DNA from: Anaerolineales bacterium
Lineage (GTDB): Bacteria; Chloroflexota; Anaerolineae; 4572-78; J111
Assembly (NCBI GenBank): GCA_020634935.1
Contig: JACKAT010000036.1
Coordinates: 1-51,846, forward strand
Direction of reading: 5' to 3'
DNA length: 51,846 nucleotides
Of the stretch, positions 50,455-51,846 are shown one piece after another. Both the position numbers and the translations under genes were made by a program. Position 1 is the first letter of the stretch, and every line of letters begins with the position of its first letter. A model generated the notes under the pieces. The model made no database searches. It saw only the letters and a program-made list of their open reading frames with translations, and had not been told where the DNA came from.

Positions 50455-51846
50455 ATGAGCTTTAAATTACTAAAACAATCTTACCCCCCCTCTCTTCTCA
50501 TCATTCTGTTGACCTTAACGGCGAATGCCGCCATCCTCTTCTCTGACATCTCCCCGCTGCGGATTGCGGCCGGAGTGCTGCTGCTCTTGGTGCTGCCCGG
50601 TTGGGCCTGGCTGCCCGGCGTCAACTGGCTCGAGACGCAAGCATGGCTGGAGCGGGTGGTGTTGACCGCCGGGCTGTCATCGGCGCTGTTTGCGGCGGCG
50701 ATGCTAGGGGCAGTTTATGTCCCTGGCCCAATCACCCTCACGCTGACCTTATGGGCTATCGATAGCGTGATTGTAGCGGGCTTGGTTTTTAGCTGGGTGC
50801 GGACACGTCGAGCTACTGTCGATGCCCCGGTCTGGCGCGTCGATGTGGCGCTGGTCGGCCTGGCCGTTATTCTGATTGTCGGCGCTTATTTTCGCTTTGC
50901 CACCTTAGGGTATGGCGAATTCCACGAAGATGAGCTGGAAAATATGCGTCTGGCCGTCAGAGCGGTGGCCGGGCAGGAGTTCGCGCCCTTTTTGGACAGC
51001 AAAGGACCGATCCATTGGTTTTTTCCGCTGGCGATGTGGTTTTTTAACGGCTGGTTGAGCGAAACGATCGCCCGTCTGTCCGTGGCGATTACCAGTTGGC
51101 TGACCATTATCGCTGTGTATTTGCTGGGGCGTCGCATGGCCAACAGCGGGGTGGGGCTAGTCGCGGCGGCGCTGGTGGCCGTCAATGGCTTCTTCATCGC
51201 CTACGCCCGGCACGTTGAGAATCCCTCGTTAATCGTCTTTTGGGGCGTTCTGACCGTGCGGGCCGCCTATGAATTTTATCGCACTTATAATGGCTGGCAG
51301 TTGATCTTTAGCGCGTTGTTACTGGCCATCGGGTTGATTGCCCACCCGGATGTGCTGCTGTACCTGCCCGCTTTTGGGCTGATGCTGATCGGCGCGTATT
51401 GGCGGCACCGCTCTCGATGGCGCGATACCTGGCTGTTTAGCTTGGCGGCGGCGGCGCTGTTTGTCTCGTTAAGCGCGGTGTTCTTTGTCCCCTACCTGAC
51501 CGACCCGGCCTTGCAGCAAACCCGCGAATATTTCGCCACCGAGCGCATCGGCACCAGTCTTCTCTATAACGGGCTTCATTCAATGCTCGACCAGGACAAT
51601 AATTACAGCAGCCGTTACTACGGCCCAATTTTGATTCTCTTTTCGCTGCTGACCCTGTTTTTGGAACTGCGCAAGTTGAAAGCGTGGGGTATCGCGGCGG
51701 CGGTGGTGCTGGGAGCGGCTATTGTGTCGACTGTGGCCTGGCCGCCAGCGTGGCAGTGGGGGAGCCGTATCAACGGCGCTTTCATCCCTTACGCCGTGCT
51801 TTTTACCATTTTGACCTTGTCCCCTTACACCTCGTTTGTCATTAAA
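50455..51846 (+). CDS. GT-C glycosyltransferase (ArnT/PMT-like, family 39), 3' end outside the window
   Basis: 464 codons are open from the ATG at 50455 to the window end, so the gene is cut. About ten hydrophobic helices are seen. After a helix comes YGEFHEDELENMRLAVRAVA then FAPFLDSKGPIHWFF, the acidic first-loop pattern and following lipid-facing segment of PMT_2/ArnT-type enzymes, which move a sugar from a polyprenyl phosphate to lipid or protein on the outer face. The ribosome binding site is poor. It lies apart from the polysaccharide cluster at the left of the window but would fit the same general process. Confidence 0.83.
   Translation, partial: MSFKLLKQSYPPSLLIILLTLTANAAILFSDISPLRIAAGVLLLLVLPGWAWLPGVNWLETQAWLERVVLTAGLSSALFAAAMLGAVYVPGPITLTLTLWAIDSVIVAGLVFSWVRTRRATVDAPVWRVDVALVGLAVILIVGAYFRFATLGYGEFHEDELENMRLAVRAVAGQEFAPFLDSKGPIHWFFPLAMWFFNGWLSETIARLSVAITSWLTIIAVYLLGRRMANSGVGLVAAALVAVNGFFIAYARHVENPSLIVFWGVLTVRAAYEFYRTYNGWQLIFSALLLAIGLIAHPDVLLYLPAFGLMLIGAYWRHRSRWRDTWLFSLAAAALFVSLSAVFFVPYLTDPALQQTREYFATERIGTSLLYNGLHSMLDQDNNYSSRYYGPILILFSLLTLFLELRKLKAWGIAAAVVLGAAIVSTVAWPPAWQWGSRINGAFIPYAVLFTILTLSPYTSFVIK

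Noticed and set aside
1..51846. tRNA, rRNA, full insertion sequence or prophage genes
   Set aside because: None was recognised by eye: no transposase, integrase or phage structural gene, and no tRNA-like cloverleaf with the conserved arm sequences.

Overview
The window reads as about 52 kb of chromosome from a bacterium that is probably a member of the Chloroflexota (Anaerolineae-like). This is inferred from content, not from a marker gene: lipoprotein solute-binding proteins with long Ala/Glu/Thr/Pro linkers, several DUF2142-type membrane proteins, a serine/threonine kinase fused to a STAND-type ATPase and TPRs, an ECF41 sigma factor, and many short palindromic repeats between genes. No rRNA or tRNA gene was recognised. 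The window is cut inside a gene at both ends.

Layout. 1-9.2 kb is a cell-surface polysaccharide cluster: two family-2 glycosyltransferases, a polyprenyl-phosphate sugar transferase, a family-4-like glycosyltransferase, and two copies of a pair made of a DUF2142-type polytopic protein and a small protein with a membrane segment at each end. 9.4-18.9 kb, all on the minus strand, is a probable pyrimidine or hydantoin salvage cluster: dihydropyrimidinase, a nitrilase-fold ureidopropionase-like amidase, and an ABC transporter of two permeases, one ATPase and an unusual lipoprotein that joins two different solute-binding folds. 19-21.8 kb carries fxsA and a cation-chloride-cotransporter-like permease. 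22.3-25.8 kb is a translationally coupled pair, a TIR-domain protein and a KGGVGR-variant P-loop ATPase with TPRs, which looks like a signalling or conflict (defence) module. 27.4-30.1 kb holds an ECF41 sigma factor and an FAD amine-oxidase/phytoene-desaturase-like enzyme behind a near-perfect ECF41 promoter. 30.3-34.4 kb contains small single genes: methyltransferase, pentapeptide repeat protein, OsmC, DinB, GNAT and two probable small proteins. 34.5-39.7 kb has the large kinase-ATPase-TPR protein and a site-2 protease with CBS domains. 39.8-48.1 kb is an efflux operon: marR behind a consensus promoter with an operator-like palindrome at +1, a membrane-fusion lipoprotein, an RND pump, and a lipoprotein with four SH3b domains and a beta-propeller. 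The end holds rsmD, a membrane-anchored propeller protein and a truncated GT-C glycosyltransferase.

The most unusual layer is non-coding. There are two tandem arrays (six 84-bp units at 11.0-11.5 kb and about fifteen 41/42-bp units at 26.1-26.7 kb) that share a two-block core. There are also at least five families of dispersed inverted repeats (here called A to E), most of them present more than once. In family C the arms differ between copies but stay complementary within each copy. The 84-bp array lies between two family-B elements. The 41/42-bp array lies directly downstream of the TIR/ATPase pair.

Leads for a new system, in order: the TIR + KGGVGR-ATPase/TPR pair with its adjacent array; the palindromic tandem arrays; the dual-fold substrate-binding protein; and the RND operon with an SH3b/propeller lipoprotein.
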